Shown here in pieces: positions 33,100 through 43,875 of a stretch of DNA of 64,000 nt. The notes beneath the pieces were generated by a model. That model was not told where the DNA came from. It saw nothing but the letters and a program-made list of their open reading frames with translations, and ran no database searches. The stretch comes from Daphnia carinata. Lineage: Eukaryota > Arthropoda > Branchiopoda > Diplostraca > Daphniidae. Both the position numbers and the translations under genes were made by a program. The DNA lies in the NCBI RefSeq assembly GCF_022539665.2, contig NC_081337.1, positions 1,108,239-1,172,238 of the forward strand. Reading direction: 5' to 3'. Numbering within the stretch: the stretch's first letter is position 1; every line of letters begins with the position of its first letter.

Positions 33100-34853
33100 G
33101 TATCAATCGGTCGTAAATCCACTTGAGATATACCGCTGCATCACGCAAGGTGCGAGGGAACTCTACGACATCTGCGAATGGTCCCAACCATCAGAGAGCC
33201 AGATGAATTTCCTCAATCGTGCGCCCAGCCAACAAGAGCTTGAAGCTAAACTTCGCCAGGCTACCAACACTTCATCAGGGGTGGATGGCCTTGAATACCG
33301 TCATCTTAAAGCCTTCGACCCTAGCTGCATTCTGCCGGACACAGTTTGTAAGATGGTGTAGAAGATAGTGATTCTTCATAGTTGGAAGATATCGTGAACT
33401 GTCCCCATTTTTAAGAAAGGGGATACTAGCGATTATTCTAACTTTAGACCAATATCCCTTCTTCCTACGATTTACAAACTCTTCTCGGGAGTTATCTGCC
33501 AGAGATTGATCGAGGTCGCATCAGACCTTGGCTGGTTATCTCCCGAGCAAAAGGGTTTCCTCCCGGGGGTTCATGGTATTCAGGAGTCCACACAGCTCTT
33601 GCAGACGGTTGCTGAGGACACAAAAACCAAGCGTAGGCACGCATCTATAGCATGGCTGGATATGTGCAATGCGCTTGGATCTGTGCCTCACGACGTTCTG
33701 TGAGAGCTGTTCAGTTCCCTCCCTATACCAGAACACCTCCTTCGCATCCTCGCGGATATTTATTCGGAAAATCATTTGGATTTTGCCGTTGGCAAAGAAT
33801 CCGTCCGCATTTCCCCGACAGCAGGTGTTCGCCAGGGTGATGCTCTAAGTGGCATTATTTTTAACCTGGCTTCCGCGCCCCTCGTCAGGGCCGGAAAGTT
33901 CAACATCACCCCCTGATTTTTATTATTTGGCTCGCTCGTCAAAACAACAGCATATGCTAACGCCATTACTGAGCTCGCAAATTCTACTGATGAGCTCTAA
34001 AACTTTTTAGACTTTTCATCCCTCACCGCAAACACCTTAGGACTGCAATTTAATTCTGGGAAGTGTGCTTGCCTGGTCTTTGACAAAAGCAAGCTGTCTG
34101 ACGCTCAGTGCCGAATTGGTAGTCAATCAATTCGGTGCTTGGGTCCAGATGACCAAGAGACATATCTTGGTACACCGATCGGCGGAAAATTGCGGTTCCG
34201 ACCCCCCACTGACCTTATCCCTAACCTCGACAAGATTGCCGCCTCCCACCTTGCACCATGGCAAAAACTTAAAATTTTCCGTAGTCACCTCCTTCCTTCC
34301 CTTTCCCATCACCTCACTTCGGGTCGGGTCCTGAAAGATTCCCTTACCCAACTGGAGACTGAGTGCAGGAAATTTCCTAGGCCATATATGCAACTTACCC
34401 AACCACCCAACGGGCCCCTTTTTCTATGCGGATCGGCGGGTTGGGGGCCTAGGGACATGCCGCCTCACGGATGATGCCGATATCTGGACCATCGCCAGAG
34501 CTGCTCAACTCCTCACTTGTAGAGACACTACAGTGAGGAACGTTTGCCAAGAGCAGCTCCACGACACCATCCGGCGAGGGTTCAGAACGGAGCATCCAGG
34601 AGTGTTACCAGTTGGGGAACATCTTTCAGGATCCGTTGATGGGGGGCTCTATAGACTGAGGTACGCGGAGGCAGGGTCTAACCTCTGGACCCTTGCCCGT
34701 CAAGCTGCCAAACGACTGGGAGTGCGGATTGATGTATCCGGCGACGAAAATTTAAGAATTGTCGCCGATAACGTCTCCGTAAGCCCAGTTAAGGAAGTTC
34801 GTGGACTTCGGAAAGTAGCACGGCAGCGCTATACCAGGGACCTGCTGGTTGAC
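33100..34853 (+). pseudogene. R2-type element copy, truncated and degenerate
   Basis: This continues the copy begun at about 20966 and aligns with 41265-43030 of the full-length element, covering RT and the following linker. Early stops (for example a TAG at 33358), frameshifts and altered catalytic surroundings make it dead. The RT active-site region reads ANAITE where the intact copy has ADDIAV. It begins with about 46 bp in inverted orientation relative to the intact element (33100-33145) and stops abruptly at 34853, so both zinc fingers and endonuclease are missing. Confidence 0.85.
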
Positions 34854-34859
34854 TAATTA

Positions 34860-35477
34860 AATGCCTATTGTTTGAATTAAAATGCCTATTTATATGGCTA
34901 CGGAATAAATAAAGTTTTTGTTTACGTTACTGTGTTACATATAACGTAAAAGCTATCCTTTGTTAGCAGATCATAGTTTCGATATTAAACATCGATACTG
35001 ATATTTTCAGTGCGTGTAAAAACCCGTGACTAAATACTTTTATCATGGCTTTTATTGTAAAAGGCATATTAAAATGCGCAAGCTGTTAGAGAGCTAGCAA
35101 AAAGTTTGATACTATTCAGAGACGAGAATCTTGCCAATACCATGTCAGAAATTACCCGCGGTTCTCGAATGTGATGACGTAACGGTTACTAATCGATGAA
35201 CTATGATAACTGATCATGCACAACTTGTATCTGCTACGGGTGCTAAGGGTCAATTTTAGACGCAAAATGCATCGACCGGGAATCGAACCCGGGCCGTCCG
35301 CGTGGCAGGCGAGCATTCTACCACTGCCACTGAACCATCGATGCTGTTGATGAAATTCTTCTTTTAACAATTGCATTCATTAAAGATAAATTAAAATGCC
35401 TATTTATATGGCTACGGAATAAACATAGTTTTTGTTTACGTTATTGTGTTACATATAACTTAACAGCTATCCTACTG
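34860..35477. repeat. Duplicated spacer around damaged tRNA genes
   Basis: About 34871-34990 and 35383-35510 are near copies (AAATGCCTATTTATATGGCT, TTGTTTACGTTA, GTGTTACATATAAC, then AGCTATCCT...GTAGCAGA). The first copy retains only a decayed trace of the tRNA-iMet-like gene (GTTAGCAGATCATAGTTTCG at about 34962). This looks like a tandem unit of about 510 bp with two remaining copies. Confidence 0.65.
35268..35344 (-). tRNA. tRNA-Gly(GCC)-like, 6-nt D-loop insertion
   Basis: On the minus strand the acceptor stem GCATCGA/TCGATGC is perfect, the anticodon loop is CTGCCAC (anticodon GCC) and the T arm is intact (CCGGGTTCGATTCCCGG). The D loop carries an extra CAGTGG, apparently a 6-nt duplication, and one anticodon-stem pair is lost (C-A). 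It is probably a weakened or dead copy. Confidence 0.7.
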
Positions 35478-35549
35478 TAGCAGAGCGTAGTTTCGATCTA
35501 TGGACCTCTGGGTTACGGGCCCAGCACGCTTCCGCTGCGCCACTCTGCT
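35478..35549 (-). tRNA. Initiator tRNA-Met-like gene with CGT anticodon
   Basis: The 72-nt minus-strand gene has the initiator hallmarks (AGCAGAG/CTCTGCT acceptor, three G-C pairs CTGGG/CCCAG, C33). The loop is CCCGTAA, where initiators have CCCATAA, so the anticodon reads CGU (nominally threonine). An A-C mismatch also spoils the T stem. A pseudogene is the simplest reading. Confidence 0.7.
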
Positions 35550-36499
35550 CAACGAAACTGATCGCTGTATTACGGAGTCCCAGTTATGGCTTACGTAGCA
35601 TTTGTAACTGTTGTGTTACTAAAATGCATAAATAAATAGCACGCTGGGACAAAAGCATCGATGCCAAATATTAGGAAATGATTTTTCCTAACAACATGAG
35701 ACGCCTTGGTTTTCTTTGAACCTTCAACCAATAACAACTTTATCACCATCGGTGCTTTAGCAACCACACTTTTAATGGTGTAAAGCATCTTCCCGTGTGG
35801 GAAGACTGACCTTACTGTATTAAGACAAAATGAAATAATAACGAGCTCGGAGGCGTATTTCCCACAATGATGGATTTATTATCCTAGATTAAGCATACTA
35901 AAAAAAAAAAAAATCGAAACGGAAGCGAACGAGATAAACCTCACGCTCACGAAGTCAATTCACAATCAAATAGATTGAACAAGTGTTTAAGAAAAGGACA
36001 AATGCACTGTCCAAGACTAACTAAGTTTTCACAGGCGCAAATTAAGGCAAGTTAATCAAATAAGATTCACAGTAAAAGTACAATTTACTGCGCAATACTA
36101 CTAACCAAAGGATAAGAGCAACAAGAATAAACTCAGGCGACTACCTTACTCAGATGCAAGTTCTTGTCTGATCTTTCCCATATTTTGGGTTCACGATTAC
36201 TCTTAGCATATTGGCAAATTGGTGAGTTGCTGTGCGAGTATTTGCCACCAATCAAAGATGTTTAAAATGGCGTGATAATGGTGCGATGATGGGCGTCGCC
36301 CGTGCCGCCAATCAAAGATGTTTTATAAGTGGCGTGATGCTGATGACACATGGATGCGTCAGTTAGCTAGCAGGTGTTCATCTAGGTAACCCGTGTTGCA
36401 TATATATGTTGTTGCAATAGACATGTTTTTATACTAATCACTTATTAAAGATACTACAGACAGGGCATATAAGTTGAAGATGTATATTGGCTTCGTTAC
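35550..36499. other. Intergenic; two short direct repeats
   Basis: No gene is seen. CCAATCAAAGATGTTT followed by GGCGTGAT occurs twice, at about 36247-36277 and 36308-36337. The remainder is AT-rich. Confidence 0.5.
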
Positions 36500-36611
36500 A
36501 ATACCAACGTCGACGGATGATCCTGTGGTGCACTTCGATTCAAGGCCAGATAAGCAATACAGAACATGATTTATCGAAATTGTGTGGTTCCATGGACATG
36601 GATAAACACAT

Positions 36612-36692
36612 GTCAGGATGGCCGAGCGGTCTAAGGCGCCAGACTCAAGTGTACAAACTTGCTTCTCAGAGAGAAGCATCAGATTTCTGGTC
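36612..36692 (+). pseudogene. Truncated tRNA-Leu(CAA)
   Basis: The first exon and intron are present but sequence diverges after TTTCTGGTC at 36692, so the variable arm, T arm and acceptor 3' strand are lost. It marks the left edge of the array. Confidence 0.75.
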
Positions 36693-37031
36693 GGGTTCCG
36701 TTAGTACCTAGATGCAGACGTCTTTTTGTGATGTCCTCTATTTTCACCAAATTGTGAGTTTTCTGTTGTTTATTTATATTTTTTGTTGTTTAACAGTAAT
36801 TAGCCACACCTAGCCCCCTTTTTGGAATACAACGCAGTAACGAAAACAACTGCTCGATACCAACGTCGACGGATGATCCTGTGGTGCACTTTGATTCAAG
36901 GCCAGATAAGCAATACAGAACATGATTTATCGAAATTGTGTGGTTCCATGGGCATGGATAAACACATGTCAGGATGGCCGAGCGGTCTAAGGCGCCAGAC
37001 TCAAGTGTACAAACTTGCTTCTCAGAGAGAT

Positions 37032-39195
37032 TTCTAATTTTCGGCCAATTTCTCTGTTGAACTGTGACTACAAAGTCATGGCATCTGTTTTAGCGAGACG
37101 TTTGAGGCAGACACTATCATCTACCATAGGGCCTCACCAAAAAGGTGGGGTACCTGGTAGATTGATTTTTGATAATTTATTTAAGTCTTTATAGAGATAT
37201 CATCCAATACGTTGAGGACCGGGGATGCCATGACTCTTCCAACTTTTCGATTCGGGGTATGGGCGCTGCCATTGTTGGAGTTGACTTTGAAAAGGCCTAC
37301 GACCTGGTTAACAGGGAAGTCCTCTGGAGGATTCTGGATGTCATGGGCTATCCCACCACTTTCGTCCGTTGGTTACAGACTATGTATTCTGTAACAGGAA
37401 TGTCAATCCTCAACGGACCGGAGGTGGCTGGGGTGATTCATGATGTTCAGTCGATTCGCCAGGGATGCCCCCTATCTGTCCATCTCTTCGTGCTATACAT
37501 TGAGCTGTTACTAGTGCGCTTATCTAAAGTTCTCCAGGGCGTATCATTATTTAATGAAAAACTCACTGTCAGAGCCTTTGTTGATGACGTCACCATTTTC
37601 ATTTCTTGTGACGAAGATTTTACCAGGGCAGGACAGGTTCTTGACTTATTCTGTCAGTGGACAAAGGCAAGGATGAATAAAGAGAAAACGAAAGCCCTGG
37701 GACTTGGGACTTGGAGCTCTAGATTGATTTGGCCTCTTGAGTGGCTTGTGTCGGCATCAACATTGTCCCTGTTAGGAATTAATTTCTCCCACTCTATAGC
37801 CGAGACAGCTGACAGGGTCTGGAATGATGCATTCGGCCCTCTAAAAGGGTTTTCTGCGAGAGAATGCCTGTCGACGTTTTAACCTCTACCAGAGGGTGAT
37901 ATTCATTAAGTCGAAGGCTCTCTCTAGAATTGTGTTCATTGCACACGTACTACCATGTAACCAAAGTATGGCTGACCAGATTTCAAAGGCTGTCCGGAAG
38001 TTTATATGGATGGGTAAAGTAGAAAGGCCGAAGAAAACTGTAACTTATCGTTCTGTCATCCAAGGGGGACTGGGAATGGTCCACACAAAACTCTTTTACC
38101 GTTCCCTTTTCTTGTGCCCCCTGTATAGAATCCTTGTAGGCCCCATTAGTCCAGAAAGCTCTCTACTTCGTTATTGGATGTCCTTCCCTCTCCGGACCAT
38201 CTTACTACTCTACAAAGGCAACACCCTACCTGTAGCAGTCATGGAGAGGTCCTTTTACCTTCAGGAACCCCTGCATCAAATCAAGCAACTCTTCGCCTCT
38301 TCAGTCCTGGTGCAGGGGAATCCAATGGTTCACCGAAAAACATATAACCATTGGATCCTGGAGGTGACCACAACGGGAAAGCTGGAGATCCTGAGGCCTA
38401 ATCTGGATTGGCCACGAATCTGGAAGGAGACTGCAGCCCTTCCAAGTAACATCAGAGAAACCATGTTCCTGTTCAACCAGCGACGTCTCCCTACCAGGAC
38501 CAGATGCCATCGGTTGGACCCCACCAAGGACGCCTTATGTCCCATCTGCCACCAACACCCCGAAACCGATGAGCATCTGATGTTCCAGTGTCCTGCACGC
38601 CTCACCGTTTGGAGCTGGTTGGAAGGAACTATGCGTCGAATGGGCTGCAGTTCGACAAACGAAGATTTGATTCGTGGCCATTTTGGGCCGATAGGTAATC
38701 TCCGGCAAACTTTTACTCTTCTGGCTGCATATCTCTTCATCACCTGGAAAGCAAGAAGCCACCTAAGGATCCCAAGTCAAGAAGAAGTAGAGAGCCTATG
38801 GAAATGACTTTGTAACCCTAGATGAGTCCTCCACCTTCCTTTTCTTTTAATTAAGCTCCATATTTTAGAATCATTTTGGTTTTCTTGTTTGTATTTCTAT
38901 CCCAATATGTCAAATTTTTGTTTATTTTTGTGTATTGTAAATTTTCCTCAAATGTCAATTGCCTTTGTTTACTTTTTGTTTTCTTTTATTATCCCCACCA
39001 TAAATTCACCATACATTTGCTTATTTTTGTTATGATAAGCCCAACATTGCCAAATTTTTCTTTATTGCACCGACAACGTCTGCATCTAGGAACATATTTA
39101 TTTGTTTACTTTATTTTGTTTTGTTTTTCTTATGCTGAGCCATTATGAATATTAATCGATAATAAAAGGTAATTTTTACAAAAAAAAAAAAAAAA
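37032..39195 (+). mobile_element. L1/Tx1-type non-LTR copy 1, in tRNA-Leu intron
   Basis: 5'-truncated copy starting in the RT domain and ending in a 15-A tail, flanked by GAGAGAT (37025-37031 and 39196-39202). It encodes RT and a C-terminal CCHC finger. It is closely similar to the RT half of copy 2, but with a TTTA duplication near 37180, an extra AGA near 37683 and a one-base change in frame near 37845. Direction matches the tRNA. Confidence 0.9.
37046..38807 (+). pseudogene. L1/Tx1-type reverse transcriptase, frameshifted
   Basis: Two long frames (to 37882 and 37896-38807) together cover RT and the C-terminus. RT motifs: DFEKAYDLVNREVLW, IRQGCPLS and catalytic AFVDDVTIF (a FVDD version of YADD). 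The finger is CPICHQHPETDEHLMFQC. Comparison with copy 2 shows the breaks are lesions of this copy, so it is dead. Confidence 0.88.
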
Positions 39196-39321
39196 GAGAG
39201 ATGCATCAGATTTCTGGTCTTCAATGAAGGCGTGGGTTCAAATCCCACTCCTGACACATTTTTCTCTTGGGCGATGTCCTTGTGAATTTATTTATTATTC
39301 AAAACTGTTGGGTTGTCATAC

Positions 39322-39393
39322 GCGATGGTGGTATAGTGGTTAGCATGGCTGCCTTCCAAGCAGTCGACCCGAGTTCGATTCTCGGCCATCGCA
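39322..39393 (+). tRNA. tRNA-Gly(UCC)
   Basis: 72 nt: GCGATGG/CCATCGC acceptor, loop CTTCCAA (anticodon TCC), T arm GAGTTCGATTCTC. No T run follows closely; the nearest TTTT (CTGTTTTCC) is about 50 nt downstream. Confidence 0.93.
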
Positions 39394-39659
39394 CACTAAT
39401 AAATATTTAATTAGAGAAATCAGTAACAACTATAAACTGTTTTCCAAAGTTACACAAACGCATAGGAAAGCAAAGAAATGAAAAATCAAAGAGGAAAGTA
39501 TAGTATTGTGCGAATTACGAACTTGCAATCATGTCGAACATTCATAGAAATACATCTATTACTTTTGATAGTATTAATTTAGAAATCTTATAGTCGTTCC
39601 CATACCGGGAATTGAACCCGGGCCTCCTGGGTGAGAGCCAGGTATCCTAACCAATAGAC

Positions 39660-42600
39660 TTTTTTTTAGATTTTAGATTTGTTTACATTAGACCCCGAAA
39701 ATATATTTACATTTTATCCGTCATAATCGGGGTTATTTTATCAAGTATTCCTATTTTATCCATTTCTTGATTTTTACATATCCATATATATTTATTTTGG
39801 GGTGTTTTCTTAGTAGTATTGGGCTTTTTCTGGATTTTAAAGTATCTCTTTTATGTAACTGTTTCCCTGGGGTAGTTATCAATGGCAGAGGATGGAGCAT
39901 CTAGTAGTAGAAATGCTACTAGAGTAAGACTCCATGGAAGCAAAATAAAAATTCCTGTTCCTCTGCCAAACATTTTACGATGTGGGGAGCCTACATGCCA
40001 AGGTGAGAGGGGAAACGGGCCCTGGTCAGGGGAACGTAGGAGACAATTGGCGGAGAAACACATCAAAGAACGCCATTCCAGAAGAGGGGTTCAGTTCGCG
40101 ACCCAGTATGTCTGCATTGGCTGCAAGAAGGAATTTAATTCCTTTATTTCGGCCGGCAGGCATGCCAGACCATGCACTGAGTCTCTCTCTGCAAGTATTC
40201 TCCGCCAATCACTCGAACTCACCGTTTCTTCGCAAATTGGTGGTTCGAAGTTGTCTCCAAACTCCCCTGACACTCCTTTCCCCACTTTTCCCCCTTGCAG
40301 AATAGAGGGGGATAAAATTATTTTAAAATACCCCGGGAGACCAACTAAATGTCCTCGGTGTGAATGGATTACCCTGGCAACAAACACCCGCGCCATGGCT
40401 AGTATCCATCGACACCTAGAGACAGCCCACACACTCCGACTTGAAAAGTATTGGGAATGCGGAGTGTGTGGATTTGCTGGAGATGGCCCCACCCTTAAAG
40501 GACATTACCAAAGGCTACATTCTGATACCCAACCATCACCCCCAGTCCGATTTACAGGGATTTCCGGCATGGATACCTCTGACCGTGATTCTTCTGATGC
40601 AGAGATTTCACCAGAGGAGGTCGCTGCATTGGAGGAGGAACGCGAAGAGCTATCCATGGTGGAAATCCCAGCAATCGAGGAAGTGGTCCCTGGTAATGTC
40701 CTAACTCCGGCAAATTTTAGCACCAGCCCAATTTTAGATATTGAGAGGGAGTTCTCAACATCTTTTAATACACAAAATTTTAGCTGGCTTTATGAGCTCC
40801 CTCCTCCAGAAATAGGCACCCCACCCATTTTATCACCGAAAATTTTACTCCCCCTACCTGACCCTGAATCCTCAACCATCACCTCCAGTCAGCAAAACCA
40901 TCGAGGACGCAGTCAAAATAGCTCAGAAGTGCAGAGCCAAAGAGACTGCGATTTTGTTAGTCTCTGGGTTCCTGCCTTCTCGAGCTGTGAGACTCTTCAA
41001 GACCTAGAAGAAGTCCTCGAACGTTGCACAGCTGACTGGTTACCTAAAGCACAGATTTTACAAGACCCTAGCCCCGAAAAACCCCGAGGAAACCCTGATA
41101 AACGAAATCGAAATCAAAACCGGCAGATGCAAAAGGCCCGGCGACAGATCAAGAGCAAGGCGTACGAGGCGAGGAAGATTCAGCGGCTCTTCAATGTCTT
41201 CCCCAGAAGAGCCGTTCGAGAGGTGCTCGAAGACCGTTCACCCTCGTACAATGGTACTGTACATGATGCGGAGATATATCTCAAGAGGACTTACGACCGA
41301 TTGAGACCATCTCCACATCAGTGCCAAAGTGCGAGGGAACTCTACGACACCTGCGACTGGTCCCAACCATCAGAAGACCAGATGAACTTCCTAAATCGTG
41401 CGCCCAGCCAAGAAGAGCTTGAAGCCAAACTTCGCCGGGCTACCAACACATCACCAGGGGTGGATGGCCTTGAATACCGTCATCTTAGAGCCATCGACCC
41501 CAACTGCATTCTGCTGGAAACAGTTTGTAAAATGGTCTGGAAGCTGGGGATTCCTAATTGTTGGAAGACATCGCGAACGGTCCCCATTTTTAAGAAAGGG
41601 GACACTAGCGATTATTCTAACTTTAGACCAATATCCCTTCTTCCGACTATTTACAAACTGTTCTCGGGAGTGATCAGCCAGAGATTGACGGAGGTTGCAT
41701 CAGACCTTGGCTGGTTATCTCCCGAGCAAAAGGGTTTCCTCCCGGGGGTCCATGGTATCCAGGAGCACACGCAGCTCTTGCAGACGGTTGTTGAGGAGAC
41801 AAAAACCAAGCGTAGGCACGTATCTATAGCATGGCTGGATATGTGCAATGCGTTTGGATCTGTGCCTCACGACGTTCTGGGAGAGCTGTTCAGTTCTCTC
41901 CCAATACCAGAAGACCTCCGGCGAATCCTGGTGGACATTTATTCGGGAAATCGGTTGGATTTCGCCGTTGGTGAAGAATCCATCCGCATTTTTCCGACAG
42001 CAGGTGTTCGCCAGGGTGACGCTCTTAGTGCCCCTATTTTTAACATGGCTTCCGAGCCCCTCGTCAGGGCCGGAAAGTCCAACATTAACCCCGGGTTTTT
42101 ATTATTTAGCTCGCTCGTCAAAACCACGGCATATGCTGACGACATTGCCGTGGTCACAAATTCTCCTGATGAGCTCCAAAATATTTTAGACGTTTTATCC
42201 CTCACCGCAAACACCCTGGGACTGCAATTTAATGCCGGGAAGTGTGCTTGCCTGGTCTTTCACAAAGGCAAGCTGTCTGACGCTCAGTGCCGAATCGGTA
42301 ATCAATCAATTCGGTGCTTGGGTCCAGATGACCAAGAGACATATCTTGGTACACCGATCGGCGGAAAATTGCGGTTCCGACCTCCCACTGACCTTATCCC
42401 TAACCTCGACAAGATTGCCGCCTCCCACCTTGCACCATGGCAAAAACTTGAAATTTTCCGTAGTCACCTCCTTCCTTCCCTTTCCCATCACCTCGCTTCG
42501 GGTCGGGTCCTGAAAGATTCCCTTACCCAACTGGACACTGAGTGCAGGAAGTTCCTAGGCCATATATGCAACTTACCCAACCACGCAACGGTCCCTTTTT

Positions 42601-43875
42601 TCTATGCGGATCGGCGGGTTGGAGGCCTAGGGACATGCCGCCTCACGGATGATGCTGATATCTGGACCATCGCCAGAGCTGCTCAACTTCTCACTTGTAG
42701 AGATACTACAGTGAGGAACGTTTGCCGAGAGCAGCTCCACGACACCATCCGGCGAGGGTTCAGAACGGAGCATCCAGGAGTGTTACCAGTTGGGGAATAT
42801 CTTTCAGGATCCGTTGATGGGGGGCTCTACAGACTGAGGTACGCGGAGGCAGGGTCTAACCTCTGGACCCTTGCCCGTCAAGCTGCCAAACGACTGGGAG
42901 TGCGGATTGATGTATCCGGCGACGAAAATTTAAGAATTGTCGCCGATGACGTCTCCGTAAGCCCAGTTAAGGCAGTCCGTGGACTTCGGAAAGTAGCACG
43001 GCAGCGCTATACCAGGGACCTGCTGATTGACAAGAGCCACCAGGGAGTTGTTGCCACCAGCCTCTCCCTGGAAGATTCGTCAAAAGACATGGCTCGCCTG
43101 GTATCCTGTCGTACGCCCCTCTCCTTTCGCGACTGGAGATACCTTCATAGGGCCCGTCTCGACATCCTTCCACTTCGAGGGCATTCGTGGTTTTGCTCTC
43201 AGGAGCAAGATACGAGTTGCCGACGATGTGGGAGGGAAAATGAGACTGGGTTCCACGTACTGAATCATTGTGAAGAAGGTCTCCAGTTAGCCACCAAGCG
43301 GCACAATGCCATACAAGATCTTCTGGAAAGTCTGCTAGTCAAGAAGGGCCACGATGTCACTGTTAACAAAGCCATCCCCGGGCAACGTTTAAGACCTGAT
43401 GTTGAATTTCAACTATCTGGTTCCCGGGTGATGGTTGACGTCGTGGTCTGCTATGACCAACCAGGGAGTATGGAGAATGCCTACCAACGGAAGCTTGAAA
43501 AATATTCCTCGCTTGGTAGGGTTCTTCCCCTGGTAGTCGGGTCACTTGGATCGTGGTATCCCAGGAACGATGACATCCGCTCGGTACTTGGCATCGACGG
43601 ACGTTCCTGGGGTGCATTTAGATTCAAGGCCCGATTAGCAGCTATCCAGGGATCTATGCAAATGGTATGTGCCCACTTCCACTACGGTGCACCAAACCCC
43701 GAAGACGAGGAAAACCCCCCTCTCAACGTAGATACCCCTTACCCAGTAGATTAGGAACCCCTTTTAAAAAATTTCCCGTTTTAGCACATTTTAAATTTCT
43801 TCTTGTTTTTAATGTATTTTTTAATTGCACTCCCAAACATAGAAGTTTTTTCCCAAACGGAAACCCCTCCAAAAA
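39660..43875 (+). mobile_element. Full-length R2-type element inserted in tRNA-Glu
   Basis: The 4.2-kb element has a 222-bp 5' UTR, one ORF, a 3' UTR of about 120 bp and no long poly(A). The flanking 13-mer CTAACC(A/C)ATAGAC-like target sequence is duplicated (39647-39659 and 43876-43888, one mismatch). A single ORF with N-terminal fingers and a C-terminal restriction-like endonuclease is the R2/NeSL/Hero-type plan; many such elements are site-specific. Confidence 0.9.
39882..43754 (+). CDS. R2-type protein: zinc fingers, RT, restriction-like endonuclease
   Basis: ATG 39882, 1290 residues, uninterrupted. Four zinc-finger-like motifs lie near the N-terminus: C34/C39/H60/H65, C78/C81/H94/C98, C157/C160/H178/H183 and C193/C196/H208/H213. 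These should read the target DNA. A long disordered linker precedes RT, which carries the FRPISLLPTIYK and RQGDALSAPIFNM blocks and catalytic AYADDIAVV at about residue 750. Near the C-terminus are a CCHC motif (CRRCGRENETGFHVLNHC, about 1112) and a PD-D/E-x-K-like nuclease (LRPDVEF then VDVVVCYD, about 1168). R2 proteins nick target DNA and prime reverse transcription there. All key residues seem intact, so this copy may be active. Confidence 0.92.
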   Translation: MAEDGASSSRNATRVRLHGSKIKIPVPLPNILRCGEPTCQGERGNGPWSGERRRQLAEKHIKERHSRRGVQFATQYVCIGCKKEFNSFISAGRHARPCTESLSASILRQSLELTVSSQIGGSKLSPNSPDTPFPTFPPCRIEGDKIILKYPGRPTKCPRCEWITLATNTRAMASIHRHLETAHTLRLEKYWECGVCGFAGDGPTLKGHYQRLHSDTQPSPPVRFTGISGMDTSDRDSSDAEISPEEVAALEEEREELSMVEIPAIEEVVPGNVLTPANFSTSPILDIEREFSTSFNTQNFSWLYELPPPEIGTPPILSPKILLPLPDPESSTITSSQQNHRGRSQNSSEVQSQRDCDFVSLWVPAFSSCETLQDLEEVLERCTADWLPKAQILQDPSPEKPRGNPDKRNRNQNRQMQKARRQIKSKAYEARKIQRLFNVFPRRAVREVLEDRSPSYNGTVHDAEIYLKRTYDRLRPSPHQCQSARELYDTCDWSQPSEDQMNFLNRAPSQEELEAKLRRATNTSPGVDGLEYRHLRAIDPNCILLETVCKMVWKLGIPNCWKTSRTVPIFKKGDTSDYSNFRPISLLPTIYKLFSGVISQRLTEVASDLGWLSPEQKGFLPGVHGIQEHTQLLQTVVEETKTKRRHVSIAWLDMCNAFGSVPHDVLGELFSSLPIPEDLRRILVDIYSGNRLDFAVGEESIRIFPTAGVRQGDALSAPIFNMASEPLVRAGKSNINPGFLLFSSLVKTTAYADDIAVVTNSPDELQNILDVLSLTANTLGLQFNAGKCACLVFHKGKLSDAQCRIGNQSIRCLGPDDQETYLGTPIGGKLRFRPPTDLIPNLDKIAASHLAPWQKLEIFRSHLLPSLSHHLASGRVLKDSLTQLDTECRKFLGHICNLPNHATVPFFYADRRVGGLGTCRLTDDADIWTIARAAQLLTCRDTTVRNVCREQLHDTIRRGFRTEHPGVLPVGEYLSGSVDGGLYRLRYAEAGSNLWTLARQAAKRLGVRIDVSGDENLRIVADDVSVSPVKAVRGLRKVARQRYTRDLLIDKSHQGVVATSLSLEDSSKDMARLVSCRTPLSFRDWRYLHRARLDILPLRGHSWFCSQEQDTSCRRCGRENETGFHVLNHCEEGLQLATKRHNAIQDLLESLLVKKGHDVTVNKAIPGQRLRPDVEFQLSGSRVMVDVVVCYDQPGSMENAYQRKLEKYSSLGRVLPLVVGSLGSWYPRNDDIRSVLGIDGRSWGAFRFKARLAAIQGSMQMVCAHFHYGAPNPEDEENPPLNVDTPYPVD

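Larger units (their letters stand above)
36968..39256 (+). pseudogene. tRNA-Leu(CAA) split by an L1/Tx1-type insertion
   Basis: Exon 1 and most of the intron lie at 36968-37031. The rest of the intron and exon 2 resume at 39196-39256. The retroelement between them lies wholly inside the 35-nt intron, so both exons survive in sequence but cannot be joined normally. Confidence 0.9.

Noticed and set aside
33506-33703. Small frames at 33.5-34.9 kb as independent genes
   Set aside because: They are pieces of one dead R2-type copy, clear from alignment with 41600-43030.
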